Assembly: GCA_026745465.1 (NCBI GenBank)
Contig: JACYXH010000026.1
Location: 787,501 to 851,500, forward strand
Length of the DNA stretch: 64,000 bases
Source of the DNA: Lota lota
Taxonomy: Eukaryota > Chordata > Actinopteri > Gadiformes > Lotidae
Direction: 5' to 3'
Shown piece by piece: positions 18,761 to 31,620 of this stretch (its first letter is position 1; the number at the start of each line of letters is the position of its first letter). The translations under genes and the position numbers were made by a program. The notes under the pieces were generated by a model that ran no database searches, had not been told where the DNA came from, and worked only from the letters and a program-made list of their open reading frames with translations.

Positions 18761-20305
18761 TGATTCATCCGAGTACCCGGCGCAAATTTGTGTCAGCGCG
18801 TACCGCCTGGTGAAACTCAGGGAGGTTGTGAAAATGTGGCGCCGTGCGATTGTGAAGGACAGCTGATGGTGTATACTTAGTGATTTAGAAGTTTAAAGCA
18901 CCCACCCCCCCAGTTTAAAGCACTGAAAAGGATCTAAGCCTCCAATACCTTCACTAGACGCCCCTCAGTTCTACACACAGCACCTTTAAGTGTTTATTTT
19001 TGCGCTGTCTTTCTGGTCGATGATTGGTTACACTGGGCCCCGGTCTGACAAGCAGTCAATGACGTCATTCATCAAATAACACAAATCTATTTCGTGTCGT
19101 GACACCGTTTGGAATTGAAAGATGATTTCTCAGCGGTGGGGTGTACTGGTAGGCCAGAGTCGCCCATGTCACCATGTCCTATGGTGGGCCGAATGCGTTT
19201 AATCTGATCACAAGCCACAGCAGGTTGGATTAGATCCCCTCTCTGTGGTTATAATGGGGCTTTCATTTGGGGGAACACCCACCAATACAGATTAACCATC
19301 CCATAATCTCGGATCCAGCAGCCCTACTATATTAAAGCACTTCTGGGGTTGGACGGCACAGAGCCTGGGCCGGAAACCAGGAACTGAAAGGGGCGGGGTT
19401 ACGCCTTGTTTCCTGTTTCGGTAGAAGTTATTCTACCGAAGAAAACCCGGACGAAAAATGAAGTGTTTTTCTACAGTGGCAAGTCTACGCGGTGTTGATA
19501 TGAAACCTTTACTTTAGATGTTAATCTAAATTGTGATTTGTGAGACTAACCATCCCATAATACATCTTTATGAAAAATAGCAATCACAGAGGAAATTGAG
19601 CTGCATCGCTTATTGATAACCCTCTGTCAAATGTAAAAATCAATATAAAAACATGTATCACATGTGAGGCGGTAATCTCTGTAATCTGTTCATTGCTCTT
19701 AAAGGGGGGGGGTCATATATTCAGACAGGCTTGGCCTACTTTTTGACATGGACTTTGCGAGGATGTGATTTAACGGACGGTAAATTGGCAATCCTTTGAT
19801 ACTATTGAGGAAATAGAATCACAAGGAAAACAACCTAGTCTGAAACTGTGAAGCCAGACAGAGGGCTGGACTAGCATCGCCATCAGCTAGCCACTGGCTC
19901 AATAATTCATACGAAGCACCAAGTAAACTAAATAATCGTTGTGTGTTTGAGTGGAGTGAAAAGTGAAACCTTTGCGTCCTTCTTAAATCAGAAAACAATT
20001 ATGCTAAATTATGTATAGACTAGCAATAGCCAGCAAGTGGCTTATTAATATTCATTCATTTTAATCACCAAGTGACCAAAATAATCATTTTAGAGGGGAG
20101 GAAATGTGCTGGAAAATTATTTCCAGCAGCATATGTATTTCCAAAACGACAATTGGCTTACGACAAGACAAATCCCCATAAACTCAAACCAACATCGCAC
20201 AATACATCACAAATAAAGCATATCATACATATTTTTCCTGAGGACAAAAGGAGATTAGCAGCGACGCCCCCTGTGACCGTGACATGTAAAGCCCCAATCA
20301 ACTGA
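18761..20305. other. Spacer; short hairpin at 19417-19440 and a CRE palindrome at 19060
   Basis: No exon recognised. TTCGGTAGAA and TTCTACCGAA form a perfect 10-bp stem with a 4-base loop (19417-19440). TGACGTCA occurs at 19060-19067, about 2.5 kb upstream of kcna5. Confidence 0.5.
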
Positions 20306-20609
20306 CCCTGTGACCCTGTGACCCTGTGACCCTGTGTGTGTGAGTGGGTGTGTGTGTGTATGTTTGTGGTGTGTGTGTGTGTGTATGTTTGTGCGTGTGG
20401 GTGTGTTTGTGTTTGTGCGTGTTTGTGCGTGTGGGTGTGTTTGTGTGGGGGTGTTTGTGAGTGTGAGTGTGAGTGTGTGTTTGTGCGTGTTTGTGCGTGT
20501 GGGTGTGTTTGTGTGGGGGTGTTTGTGAGTGTGAGTGGGTGTGTTTGTGCGTGTTTGTGCGTGTGGGTGTGTTTGTGTGGGGGTGTTTGTGAGTGTGTGT
20601 GTGTGCGTG

Positions 20610-20640
<31 letters not shown>

Positions 20641-20641
20641 C
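20306..20641. repeat. 'gaccctgt' repeat and compound (GT)n array
   Basis: Four copies of 'gtgaccct' lead into about 300 bp of GT with recurring longer blocks such as 'tgtttgtgcgtgtgggtgtg'. Nested duplication of a unit of roughly 70 bp is visible. Confidence 0.92.
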
Positions 20642-21078
20642 TGAATCCTCTTTCTTATCTCTACATATTGGTTTGGACTGGAGAAACTACACATTCACTC
20701 CATTCATCCTATGTCATGTATGTTTAATTTGTATTTCTAGGATCATCTTTTATTTTGAAGCCCAAATAATATAATGATAACACAACACCGATTCCTTGCC
20801 TATTGCTATAATATAAGTATACATTATACATCTTTCCTCTATATATCCATTCCTCAATCTACAGTATATAATATGATTTAAATGTCGTGATGACCATGTG
20901 GCCTATGTGAACAATCCCATAACAACACTCGTGTGATTTATCTGTAATAATATAGGCCTACATGACAGTTTATTTGGTAAATCTATGGGGAAGAAGATGA
21001 AGAGGTTTTTCAGCGACAAGACAAAGACATTTTTTTATAACTTTCAGAAGCGAGCACCCACCCCCTTTCTGACTTTCT

Positions 21079-21139
21079 CTCTCTCGCTCTCTCACACATA
21101 CACACTCACACACACACACACACACACTCTCTCTCTCTC

Positions 21140-21185
<46 letters not shown>
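21079..21185. repeat. (CA)n / (TC)n compound microsatellite upstream of kcna5
   Basis: CA dinucleotides followed by TC dinucleotides, ending about 390 bp upstream of the kcna5 start codon. Confidence 0.93.
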
Positions 21186-21186
<1 letters not shown>

Positions 21187-21279
21187 AGCTCTCTCTCTTG
21201 CCTCGCTAACTCTCTCTAGGATGACTCTTGCTCGACATTTGGAGACCATTTCAAATGCTGCGTTGGTTGTACGGAACAT

Positions 21280-21287
21280 TGACGTCA
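21280..21287 (+). promoter_or_regulatory. Full palindromic cAMP-response element upstream of kcna5
   Basis: TGACGTCA lies 288 bp upstream of the kcna5 start codon. From memory, a functional CRE and cAMP regulation have been reported for the mammalian Kv1.5 gene. Position and perfect match support a similar role here; occupancy is inferred. Confidence 0.55.
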
Positions 21288-21574
21288 GTCATAACGGTTA
21301 CTTTCTCATCCGGGTTCTCGTGCCTCTCGTGGTAATATTTACTTTGTCCAGACGGGAGGAGAAGCTCTCTGCGTCTTAAGCGTGTTGGACATATAGCCTG
21401 CCGTTCCCTGCGCTGTGATGGGAATCGCGCGTCGTCCAGCCCTGGAACTATTCCCGCCTTTGATTGTTTTTGAATTGTTCCTATTGATTGATCGCGTGAT
21501 TGGATACTGATATATTTTCTTTCTCAACAAGTGGTTTTACGCCCCAATGCATTTTTAATGGCTTCGACGCGACG

Positions 21575-23281
21575 ATGGAGATAGCCTTGGTGAGCTTTGA
21601 GAACGGCGGTGCCAAGCGGACTGCTGCTGGGAGCAATGCCGACGAAGCCTGCCGGAACGCGCTGGATCACCCCCAAGCCCCTTTCGTGCAGACGGGACTC
21701 GGTGAGGACTACGGCAAAGAGCTGAACACCCTCAGCGGTGTTGGTGGATGTTTTCCACCCGCCCGGCGAGGCTCGTGGAGAATCAACGACATGAACAACA
21801 CGTTCAGCTGCAGCGAGAACGCCATGGATGCGCTTTTACGCGCGGACCATAGTCCCCATCTGTTCGACGAGGACATGTTGGACATGCACAACGTGGACAC
21901 GGAGAGCAACGAGCGCGTGCTCATCAACATCGCGGGGCTGCGGTATGAGACACAGTTGGGCACTTTGAACCAGTTCCCAGACACTTTGCTGGGGGACCCC
22001 ACGAAACGTATCAAGTACTTTGACCCGCTCCGGAACGAGTACTTTTTCGACCGCAACCGGCCAAGTTTCGACGGGATACTTTACTTCTATCAGTCGGGAG
22101 GGAAGATCCGGAGACCCGTCAACGTCTCCATTGACGTGTTCGCGGACGAGATTAGGTTTTACCAGCTCGGCGAGGAGGCCATGGAGAGGTTCCGCGAGGA
22201 CGAAGGCTTCATCAAAGAGGAGGAGAAGCCGCTGCCACAGAACGAGTTCCAAAAGCAGGTATGGCTCATCTTCGAGTACCCGGAGAGCTCCAGTCCCGCG
22301 CGAGGCATTGCCATCGTGTCCGTGCTCGTCATCACGATCTCAATCATCACGTTCTGCTTGGAGACGCTGCCGGAGTTCCGGGACGAGCGGGAGCTGCCGG
22401 TGACGAGCCGCCCGGACAACAGCACCGCGCCGCGGCCCTCGCTCACCTTCACGGACCCCTTCTTCATCGTCGAGACCACCTGTGTGATCTGGTTCACCTT
22501 CGAGCTCATCGTGCGCTTCTTCGCGTGCCCCAGCAAGTCGGAGTTCTCCAAGACCGTCATGAACATCATCGACATCATGTCCATCATGCCTTACTTCATC
22601 ACGGTGGGCACGGAGCTCGCGGAGCAGCAGGGCCAGGAGCACCAGAACGGCCAGCAGGCCATGTCCCTGGCCATCCTCAGGGTCATCCGGCTGGTGAGGG
22701 TCTTCAGGATCTTCAAGCTGTCCCGCCACTCCAAGGGGCTGCAGATCCTGGGCCAGACGCTGAAGGCCAGCATGCGCGAGCTGGGCCTCCTGATCTTCTT
22801 CCTCTTCATCGGCGTCATCCTCTTCTCGAGCGCCGTGTTCTTCGCCGAGGCGGACGAGCCCGAGTCCCACTTCTCCAGCATCCCGGACGCCTTCTGGTGG
22901 GCCGTGGTCACCATGACGACGGTGGGCTACGGCGACATGAGGCCGGTGACCGTGGGGGGCAAGATCGTGGGCTCGCTGTGCGCCATCGCCGGCGTGTTGA
23001 CCATCGCGCTGCCGGTGCCCGTCATCGTGTCCAACTTCAACTACTTCTACCACCGCGAGACGGACCAGGACCAGTCGTCCCTGAAGGACGAACCCAACAG
23101 TGGCCACGCGAGTCCTGAGCCGAAGCGCAGAGGGAGCAAATCCTCCGCCAAGTCAGAAGACGTGGAGCACAACGACGGGAGCGCATCCGCGGAAAAGGCG
23201 GACGTGAAGGCGAATCGCGGCATGGATATCAAACGGTCCCTTTACGCGTTCTGCTTGAACACGAGGGATATTGACCTGTAG
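21575..23281 (+). CDS. kcna5: Voltage-gated potassium channel Kv1.5 (Shaker family), single exon
   Basis: A 568-residue Kv1 alpha subunit that assembles as a tetramer in the plasma membrane and passes delayed-rectifier K+ current. In order: N-terminal region opening [13 protein letters not shown], the Kv1.5-type start; T1 tetramerisation domain about 115-210; S1 about 243-263; an S1-S2 sequon N282-S-T; S2 about 295-316; S3 about 327-346; S4 with R369, R372, R375, R378, K381 and R384; S5 about 401-421; pore helix and TVGYGD filter 449-454; S6 with the PVP hinge 480-482. The start is the ATG at 21575, because it matches the conserved Kv1.5 N-terminus. An in-frame TTG further upstream has no support. 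Like vertebrate Kv1 genes it has no intron in its coding region. The C-terminus ends RDIDL instead of the mammalian ETDL. An AATAAA lies at 23402. Choice of kcna5 over other kcna paralogues rests on the N-terminus. Confidence 0.95.
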   Translation: MEIALVSFENGGAKRTAAGSNADEACRNALDHPQAPFVQTGLGEDYGKELNTLSGVGGCFPPARRGSWRINDMNNTFSCSENAMDALLRADHSPHLFDEDMLDMHNVDTESNERVLINIAGLRYETQLGTLNQFPDTLLGDPTKRIKYFDPLRNEYFFDRNRPSFDGILYFYQSGGKIRRPVNVSIDVFADEIRFYQLGEEAMERFREDEGFIKEEEKPLPQNEFQKQVWLIFEYPESSSPARGIAIVSVLVITISIITFCLETLPEFRDERELPVTSRPDNSTAPRPSLTFTDPFFIVETTCVIWFTFELIVRFFACPSKSEFSKTVMNIIDIMSIMPYFITVGTELAEQQGQEHQNGQQAMSLAILRVIRLVRVFRIFKLSRHSKGLQILGQTLKASMRELGLLIFFLFIGVILFSSAVFFAEADEPESHFSSIPDAFWWAVVTMTTVGYGDMRPVTVGGKIVGSLCAIAGVLTIALPVPVIVSNFNYFYHRETDQDQSSLKDEPNSGHASPEPKRRGSKSSAKSEDVEHNDGSASAEKADVKANRGMDIKRSLYAFCLNTRDIDL

Positions 23282-23401
23282 TGCCGGCAGAGTAGAAGAT
23301 CTTTTGCGTTGTTTTGACTAAGACGCTGTTGTATCTTAAAAGGCCTAACGCGGTGTCAGTTGCGTAACGCAAACTCCTGAAAAGTGATAAATTGACTGGT
23401 A

Positions 23402-23407
23402 AAATAA
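23402..23407 (+). terminator. Candidate kcna5 polyadenylation signal
   Basis: AATAAA 121 bp after the stop codon, followed by AT-rich sequence. Other, more distal signals could also be used. Confidence 0.4.
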
Positions 23408-23409
23408 AC

Positions 23410-24657
23410 ATAAATGAAAACCATTGCAATCCCGAGTTCCGGTGATCACATTCACCTACCTGACCCCCAAGTTTCTATACGGTACAATTAAGAAATATCC
23501 TTAGGGCCCATATTATAAAACTATAAACATACATAACAAAAATACAAACAACATAGCATGCACGCACTGATAGTCGACCAACCCTTTAACCGAAAAGTCC
23601 ACCTATTTTTTATTTACATTGCTCATAAAACAAATCCGAGTTATTTGTGAAGTTAACGGCATTAGTAGTTTATAATGTGTTACAGAGAGAGAGTGTGCAC
23701 TGATCAAGACTTTGAATAATTACTTCTTGCGCGCTTTACATGACGCACAGGATTAATGGCACCAGGGAGTTCTGCTGAAGCGAGGAGGGCCTTAACCGCT
23801 ACCAACACGGACACTCGTGTCTGCTCCTGTACATATGCCTATGTAGATAGAGAGAAAACGACACAGCGATCAGCCCCAACGGCTTATTTTCGTATGTTCC
23901 GTGTTTTTAGTCGTATGTTTACTGAATTGAATACACTGCGCAAATATGTAGGAGCTACATATCCCCTATACGCCTGATGTTTGTTATTGTGACCGTGTTA
24001 TTGGAGATGTAAAAAAAAAAAAATAACAACATGATTTTTCTTTTTAAAGATGATGCTAATCGTGCTGCCCTGTTTGATTCACTCAGGTTATGAAGAAGTG
24101 AGTGATTTTTTATTTTATTTTATTCGTTGGGTTTTGTTATGGCTATCCCCAAACTCAACAACTACCTAACGAGAACTCAAGGAGGATGTTTTTTTTTTTT
24201 TTTGGTCAACACTGACAGTCGTTTCTGATCACGTGACCAGAGGAGAACATATTTTAAAAAATAAAATAAAAATAGACACATTTTGGAAGTACCACTGGAA
24301 TAAAACGAAAACAGGACTAGGAGACCGACCAAGTAAGAGGACATCTTGGAGAAGTCATCCACAGTGAGTACAATTATACAAATGCGATCGAATGGTTTGT
24401 AGGCCTCTGCATCGTTAAGGTTTAATGACCCCCCATCCCAGAAAAAGGTCTGAAACAGGGCCTGTGTCCTCCAATAGCAAGCAGCACACAGACATGGGAT
24501 CATGCAAACACATCAAAACCTTTTGTACAACACGGCTGAAAGTTGTCTATGTCAGAAAGCGGCACCAAACTGAAGCCCCCATGACCTACATTCCTGCACT
24601 CATGGATTAGTTTTCAAATCAAAGTTCCAACTAAGCCCATTTTGATGAGACCTATAA
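23410..24657. other. Probable kcna5 3' flank/UTR and spacer
   Basis: AT-rich sequence with A runs and T runs (24012-24023, 24189-24202) and no recognisable exon. 'agggcccatattata' (about 23504-23518) resembles the end of the fish MITE family annotated at 61270-61752 and may be a fragment of it. Confidence 0.4.
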
Positions 24658-24934
24658 AAGTCTTCTTCTTCTTCTTCTTCTTCTTCTTCTTCTTCTTCTT
24701 CTTCCTCTTCCTCTTCTTCTTCTTCTTCTTCTTCTTCTTCTTCTTCTTCTTCTTCTTCTTCTTCTTCTTCTTCTTCTTCTTCTTCTTCTTCTTCTTCTTC
24801 TTCTTCTTCTTCTTCTTCTTCTTCTTCTTCTTCTTCTTCTTCTTCTTCTTCTTCTTCTTCTTCTTCTTCTTCTTCTTCTTCTTCTTCTTCTTCTTCTTCT
24901 TCTTCTTCTTCTTCTTCTTCTTCTTCTTCTTCTC
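24658..24934. repeat. (CTT)n trinucleotide array, about 275 bp
   Basis: Almost pure TTC/CTT with two CCTCTT interruptions near 24703-24714. A long homopurine-homopyrimidine tract of this type (GAA on the minus strand) can form triplex DNA. The poly-Phe and poly-Lys frames are artefacts. Confidence 0.97.
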
Positions 24935-25008
24935 CTTCATTTGGTGGGGTTGTGAAAGCAGGTTAATAGCCACCAGGGGTTTCTACCGGTCTGCCTCGCT
25001 GAGCGTTA

Positions 25009-25058
25009 AATGTGTCACCCAGTCCCATCATCCACGTGATGCGACTGGGTGACACATT
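25009..25058. repeat. Perfect 16-bp inverted repeat (hairpin)
   Basis: AATGTGTCACCCAGTC (25009-25024) is exactly the reverse complement of GACTGGGTGACACATT (25043-25058). After one unpaired base on each side, the loop contains a further CATCA/TGATG stem. It begins 75 bp after the (CTT)n array. Confidence 0.85.
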
Positions 25059-26752
<1,694 letters not shown>

Positions 26753-26973
26753 TGGGGGGAGGATTCCTTCTGTTCGTCCGCATGGTCGTGTATCCACGCT
26801 CCTGAATAATCATTGGCAATGTAACATCTGGACGCAGTCTTCCATCAACCAATTAATGGGCCATTTCTGGTTATTTCCCATTTTTGTTATACTTTACCTG
26901 GTAATTACAGCTTCCCCGTGTCTCAGACTGTGCTAACTACCGGTTATCCATTCTTAGGGTAATGTCGCTGAGA

Positions 26974-27274
26974 TTTAAAGGGGTGATATTGTGCCACCAG
27001 GTGTGAGTGTGATTAAGCCATTACAAGCCGTTTGAAAAACGGCCTTTTCCTGTGTTTTGGTGGGAGTGGGAGTGTCCACCTAGATCTATGCTGGATAGAT
27101 CAGTCTACCAGCCTACCCAGTGGACTGTAGCAAATGTTGCTTATCTATCCATCATACATCTAGGTGGACACTCCCACTTGTGACGTCTCTAAAACACAGG
27201 AAGAGGCCGATTTTCAAACGGCCTGTAATGGCTGATCACACTCACACCTGGTGGCACAATATCCCCCCTTTAAA
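26974..27274. mobile_element. Foldback (inverted-repeat) element, about 300 bp
   Basis: The left arm (about 26974-27085) begins 'tttaaaggggtgatattgtg'. The right arm (about 27158-27274) is its reverse complement, reading inward 'tttaaaggggggatattgtg' from the right end. Shared blocks in order are 'ccaccaggtgtgagtgtgat', 'gccattaca', 'gccgtttgaaaa', 'ttcctgtgtttt' and 'gtgggagtgtccacctaga'. The arms are about 110 bp at roughly 90% by eye, with a few small indels, around a 70-bp loop. There is no coding capacity. Structure fits a non-autonomous foldback MITE; the superfamily is undetermined. Confidence 0.88.
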
Positions 27275-29418
27275 CCACAGGGACAGCAGCACACCGAGGT
27301 TCGGCGATTGCCTGTTGTTGATTGGTTGGAATTTGCGTCATCCGATCTCATTAACCATACGTCATATATAGTAAGTCATGTGGCAACCTTGGGCCAATCA
27401 GAAGATGTACTTGCTTATAAACGTGTGTTGTTGTGAATGTTTAGTTTGCGGAAAAGGCCTATGGACCCCTGGGGTTTCATGGCAGTTTCAGTTGAGCTCC
27501 TTTAAAGATGTTACTGGTGTAGTTAGTGGTATGATGTTAGGTACACTTGCCCAGCTTCAGGGCATCCACATTAGGCCCACCTGGAAATTTTTTCACACAG
27601 TGTATTTGGGTTAAGGTCAACTGGCTTTTTTCCAATTTGTCTACCGTATACAATATTGACAGTGCTTTGTCGAAATATCTTTTACCTAATGTATATCCTG
27701 TGTTTTCCCCTATATATTTATACTTTGCTATTTGCTATTGTTAGGTTTGTTAGCCTATGGAGCTGCAGCCTTAGGGTCAGTGGGGTCATGAAGAGGTCAA
27801 ACCTCTTCTAACGGTTTTGTTTGGCTGGGTCCAGATGTCTCCAGGAAGTTGTGCTGCTAACGTCCCCACATGATGGACACGGTGTGTCCACTTGTGTGTG
27901 TGTGTGTGTGTGTGAGATTGTGTGAGTGAGTGTGTGTATGTGTATGTGTGTGTGTGTGTGAGAGAGAATGTACAAGGGAGACTGTGTGTGTGTGGATCAT
28001 TACTAAATGCAAATTTGGTGTGTATGCATACGGCATTAAAATTGACCAGGTGCAAGCAGTGGCTACGCTTAAATGAAAACATTACCATATATGTATTTAG
28101 GTACTGTATGGGTGGGGAACCAGTCTCTCTCGGGCCGTTTTTCAGTCCCAGTGCCACTTTAAGTGTAAGTGTTAGAGTACCTTCACAGTAGACAGTTTGG
28201 TGCATTTTCTGCCATCTAGAGACCAGAATATGTCAACCAAGATGTCAACCATGCTATCTGTTACTATCTGAAGTATATTGTGACTTCATTTGTTGGTTAA
28301 ATTATATTTTTATTTAGCAGGATATGTAAACACCTTTTAAGATACTCCTCCTACCTTGCCTTGTATTCTTTCCTAGCATCCAACTTTCTAGCTTTGTGTT
28401 TCAAACTAATGGTGCACTACCACCACCGCACGTTGAAAGTCAGAGCGGTAACGTTTCAAAGGTAACATTTTGAATGGATCCACTACCTTTTCACTCAGAC
28501 TGTGGATCTCTTTATGCTGTCAGACCTACATTTCCACGTGCACAGAATCCGCACAAAGTGTTATGAGCTCTCGCGAGCAGATCAGGTCGTAACCGTGTGT
28601 GTGGGGGGGGGTTCATTCCACATAATGTAAAAAGTGAAAGCTTCCATGCTCCACAACCTCCTGGTACATTCGCTAAGAAAGCATTTGAACCTTGGAGCGC
28701 GCTACAAATAATGGTGAAGGCTTCAACGTGGTCTCCAAGCCATCAGATCTATGTCTGTCTTCTGCCTGAGATAGTTTGCTCATTGACAGACTGGATGCAC
28801 GTAGCACATGTAGCCTACACATGACGAAGGATAAATTGAACACATATTTATGCACATCTAATTATTTTATTTCACATGCTTTATTGAGAGGAGTTGCCAT
28901 TCCGTAAGATGCTACGGCTTTAAGCCACTACATTCGTCTCAGTTTGGCTAGCAAAGGTAAATCCATCCATGACTCTGTGTTGCTGTTCTTATTATTTGCC
29001 TGTCCTGCAGTCATAGTGATGACAAATGTTTTGACAATTAAAGTGTAGTCGTGGGAATATGGAGGAGTGGAAATTAATTATGTTTTTGGCAAAGATAAAT
29101 AGGCTGTTCCTGCCTTTTGTTGTAAGTTGTAACACAGAAGCCAATTCATATCGTAAGTATTACAAAGGGAGCCGTGATGATTTGGCACGGCCTTTGTTGC
29201 TTCTCGCCTCTTTGTCGTCGGCAACAACAGGGAAACCTGGAATTCTGCCTGAATGTTGACGAGAGTCATCACAGAGACTTGATATGTTGGTTGAAACCAC
29301 AACAAACAAGTTGTTCACACATTCAGAAATTACATATTGATTTGAAAAATGTCCCACCTCCAAATTGAAGATACATTGGAATTATCAGGTGTATGTTATA
29401 TAGTGAAAAAAGTGCATG
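27275..29418. other. Spacer with (GT)n at 27893-27960; no gene recognised
   Basis: Includes a GT array, 'gtcaacca(a/t)gatgtcaacca' near 28235-28254, and otherwise unique AT-rich sequence. No coding exon identified. Confidence 0.45.
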
Positions 29419-29687
29419 GTATGTGTGTGTGTGTGTGTGTGTGTGTGTATCTGAGTGTGTCTGTGTGTGTGTGTATCTGAGTGCGTCTGTGTGAGTGTGT
29501 ATCTGTGTATGTGTGTTTGTGTGTGTAGTGCGTGTGTGAGAGTGTGTATCTGAGTTTGTTTGTATGTGTTAGTGAGTGTGTATATGTGTGCACATGTGTG
29601 TATTAGTGAGCGTGTATCTGAGTGTGTGTGTGTGTGCATGCACGTGTGTTCAGAGTTTGCATCTGAGTTTGTGTGTATCTGAGTTTA

Positions 29688-29739
<52 letters not shown>

Positions 29740-29770
29740 TGCATGCTCACACACACACACACACACACAT
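29419..29770. repeat. Compound (GT)n array with 'atctgagtgtgt' interruptions, switching to (CA)n
   Basis: GT-rich for about 330 bp with recurring 'tatctgagt' words, then an abrupt switch to CA at about 29749. 'gtgtgagtgcatgctcacac' at the switch is a near-perfect palindrome. Confidence 0.93.
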
Positions 29771-30071
29771 AAATCCAAAAAAATTACCAAAAGGACTCAT
29801 TCTGGTGGGTTGATGATGCATTGTGTGTAGTCATGTGTGTGAATGCCAGGGTTACCCTTTATGGAAGAACTCATTAGACAAACTTACACTTGCCATTTAT
29901 CCAACATAATCTCGACCAAGGTGACAGCGTTTGTCGGCTCAAGTTTATTTGTGTAGCTAGTGTAGCATGTACTATATCAAGTCCAGTATACTTGTGGCTT
30001 GTTTACTGTATATTTACTGTATGTTTGAAACATCAATGGAAACTTGATGACATGCATCATGTAGAACCCAC

Positions 30072-30190
30072 TTCTAGGGATGATTCGGGGTGCAATAATA
30101 GATGATTCTAGGGATGATTCGGGGATGATTCGGGGTGCAATAATAGATGATTCTAGGGAGGATTCGGGGATGATTCGGGGTGCAATAAGT
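30072..30190. repeat. Short minisatellite 'gatgattcggggtgcaataa'
   Basis: Three to four imperfect copies of blocks containing 'tctagggatgattcgggg' and 'tgcaataatagatgat'. Confidence 0.85.
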
Positions 30191-30360
30191 GCTGGTTAAG
30201 CACCTTTATAATCTTCGGTCTGTTTGAAAGAAACGTCAACGCAGGATTTCTGATTAGGAATAAGTCTCCTAGTGTGACCTTTGTTCTCTCCCCCTTAACT
30301 CCTGGCCTTTCCCCTTAACCCCAGACACACACACACTCCCCCCTGCATGAGGAAGTGAGT

Positions 30361-30400
<40 letters not shown>
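30361..30400. repeat. Poly(G) run, 40 bases
   Basis: A 40-base uninterrupted G homopolymer, the longest of many G or C runs in the window. Confidence 0.95.
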
Positions 30401-30401
<1 letters not shown>

Positions 30402-31557
30402 GAATGTGGTCGAAAATGGGAGCGGTATGAAAAGGGTTGAGGAGAACATTACGTAAGCCTCCTGACGCACAGTGGCCGCGCCGCAGCTGCGACCGCCTCT
30501 TTCCCGTCGCGGAAAGCAAAGGTTAAAGCCGAGAGAGGGAGAGAGGCTGACCTCATTCTGCCTGTCAACGGGGGGACGGGACATTGTTATAATTGTATCC
30601 GATTTCTGTCATGCGCTAAGGTCATCTTTCAATCGTTTGTTGGGCGTCTCAGTCGTCGTTTTTTTGGCCTCCGAGGAACATTTTCCTTGGCTAAAAAACA
30701 TCCCATAGTCGTGAGAGTCGTGGGAGTTGTGTTGGGAGCCCATTGAAATAATTCAGCGCCTGGTCTAACACAGGCCATGCATCACTATGATTTATGAATT
30801 GGTATTTGAATGTTTTTATTGATGCCTTTCATGAATTGGTATTATTTATGAATTAGTCCTTCCTTTAATCATGATTATTATTGCTTATCTTCTCAACATA
30901 ACAGCTGACATGATGATCAGTTTATAGAGGGATGTTCCCCATCTGCTCTGATGTGCTATTTGGCCACAGCCCTCCAAAAAGCCCTGTGGCTGGACGGTGT
31001 CCCATAGAGGACATTTGTCATATCACAGGAAATGGCAGGTGCAGGCGACTTCAGCAGAGAGGGGTTTCAAGATGAAACGAAAAAAGACAGATCGTTAGTC
31101 ACCGTGGTCGTCCCGGAGATGGAAGAAACCAACGTTTCTCTTCTCGTGGATGACAACAGCAGGTTTTGCCTGCTGAAGAAGGGGGGGGGGGGGTGTACTA
31201 TAAGCATGTAGCAAGTTAGCATGTAGCTCAGTGCAAGCGGAACAGCCATGGGCCCCCAAGCAACAGTTGCTTTGGGCTGGTTAGCAAACAAACAACACCG
31301 AGGTCACGGTGATGTTCCACGAGGAAAACATGAACCACAACACACAATACAACTCTCCCGTACAATAATACGATATCGTTGTGTTATTTGAAAATCGAGA
31401 CGACCGTAAAATACATTCTTGGCTTTTTCTTCCCCACGCCAACGGCGATGTGCAGGTCACACCTCGGGGCGCCGTGGGAACACGGTCTGTGGCGGCACGT
31501 TTATGGAGATGAATCGCCTCCTCTTTGAGGCCTAGCAATTTAACCTCAACTTTCTCC

Positions 31558-31620
<63 letters not shown>

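Noticed and set aside
21500..21574. Upstream in-frame extension of kcna5 from a TTG codon
   Set aside because: The extension lacks an ATG and the family N-terminus starts exactly at the ATG at 21575.
22261..23118. 285-codon plus-strand and 255-codon minus-strand frames overlapping kcna5
   Set aside because: Shadows of the GC-rich kcna5 coding sequence in other frames; the kcna5 frame is certain from its conserved domains.
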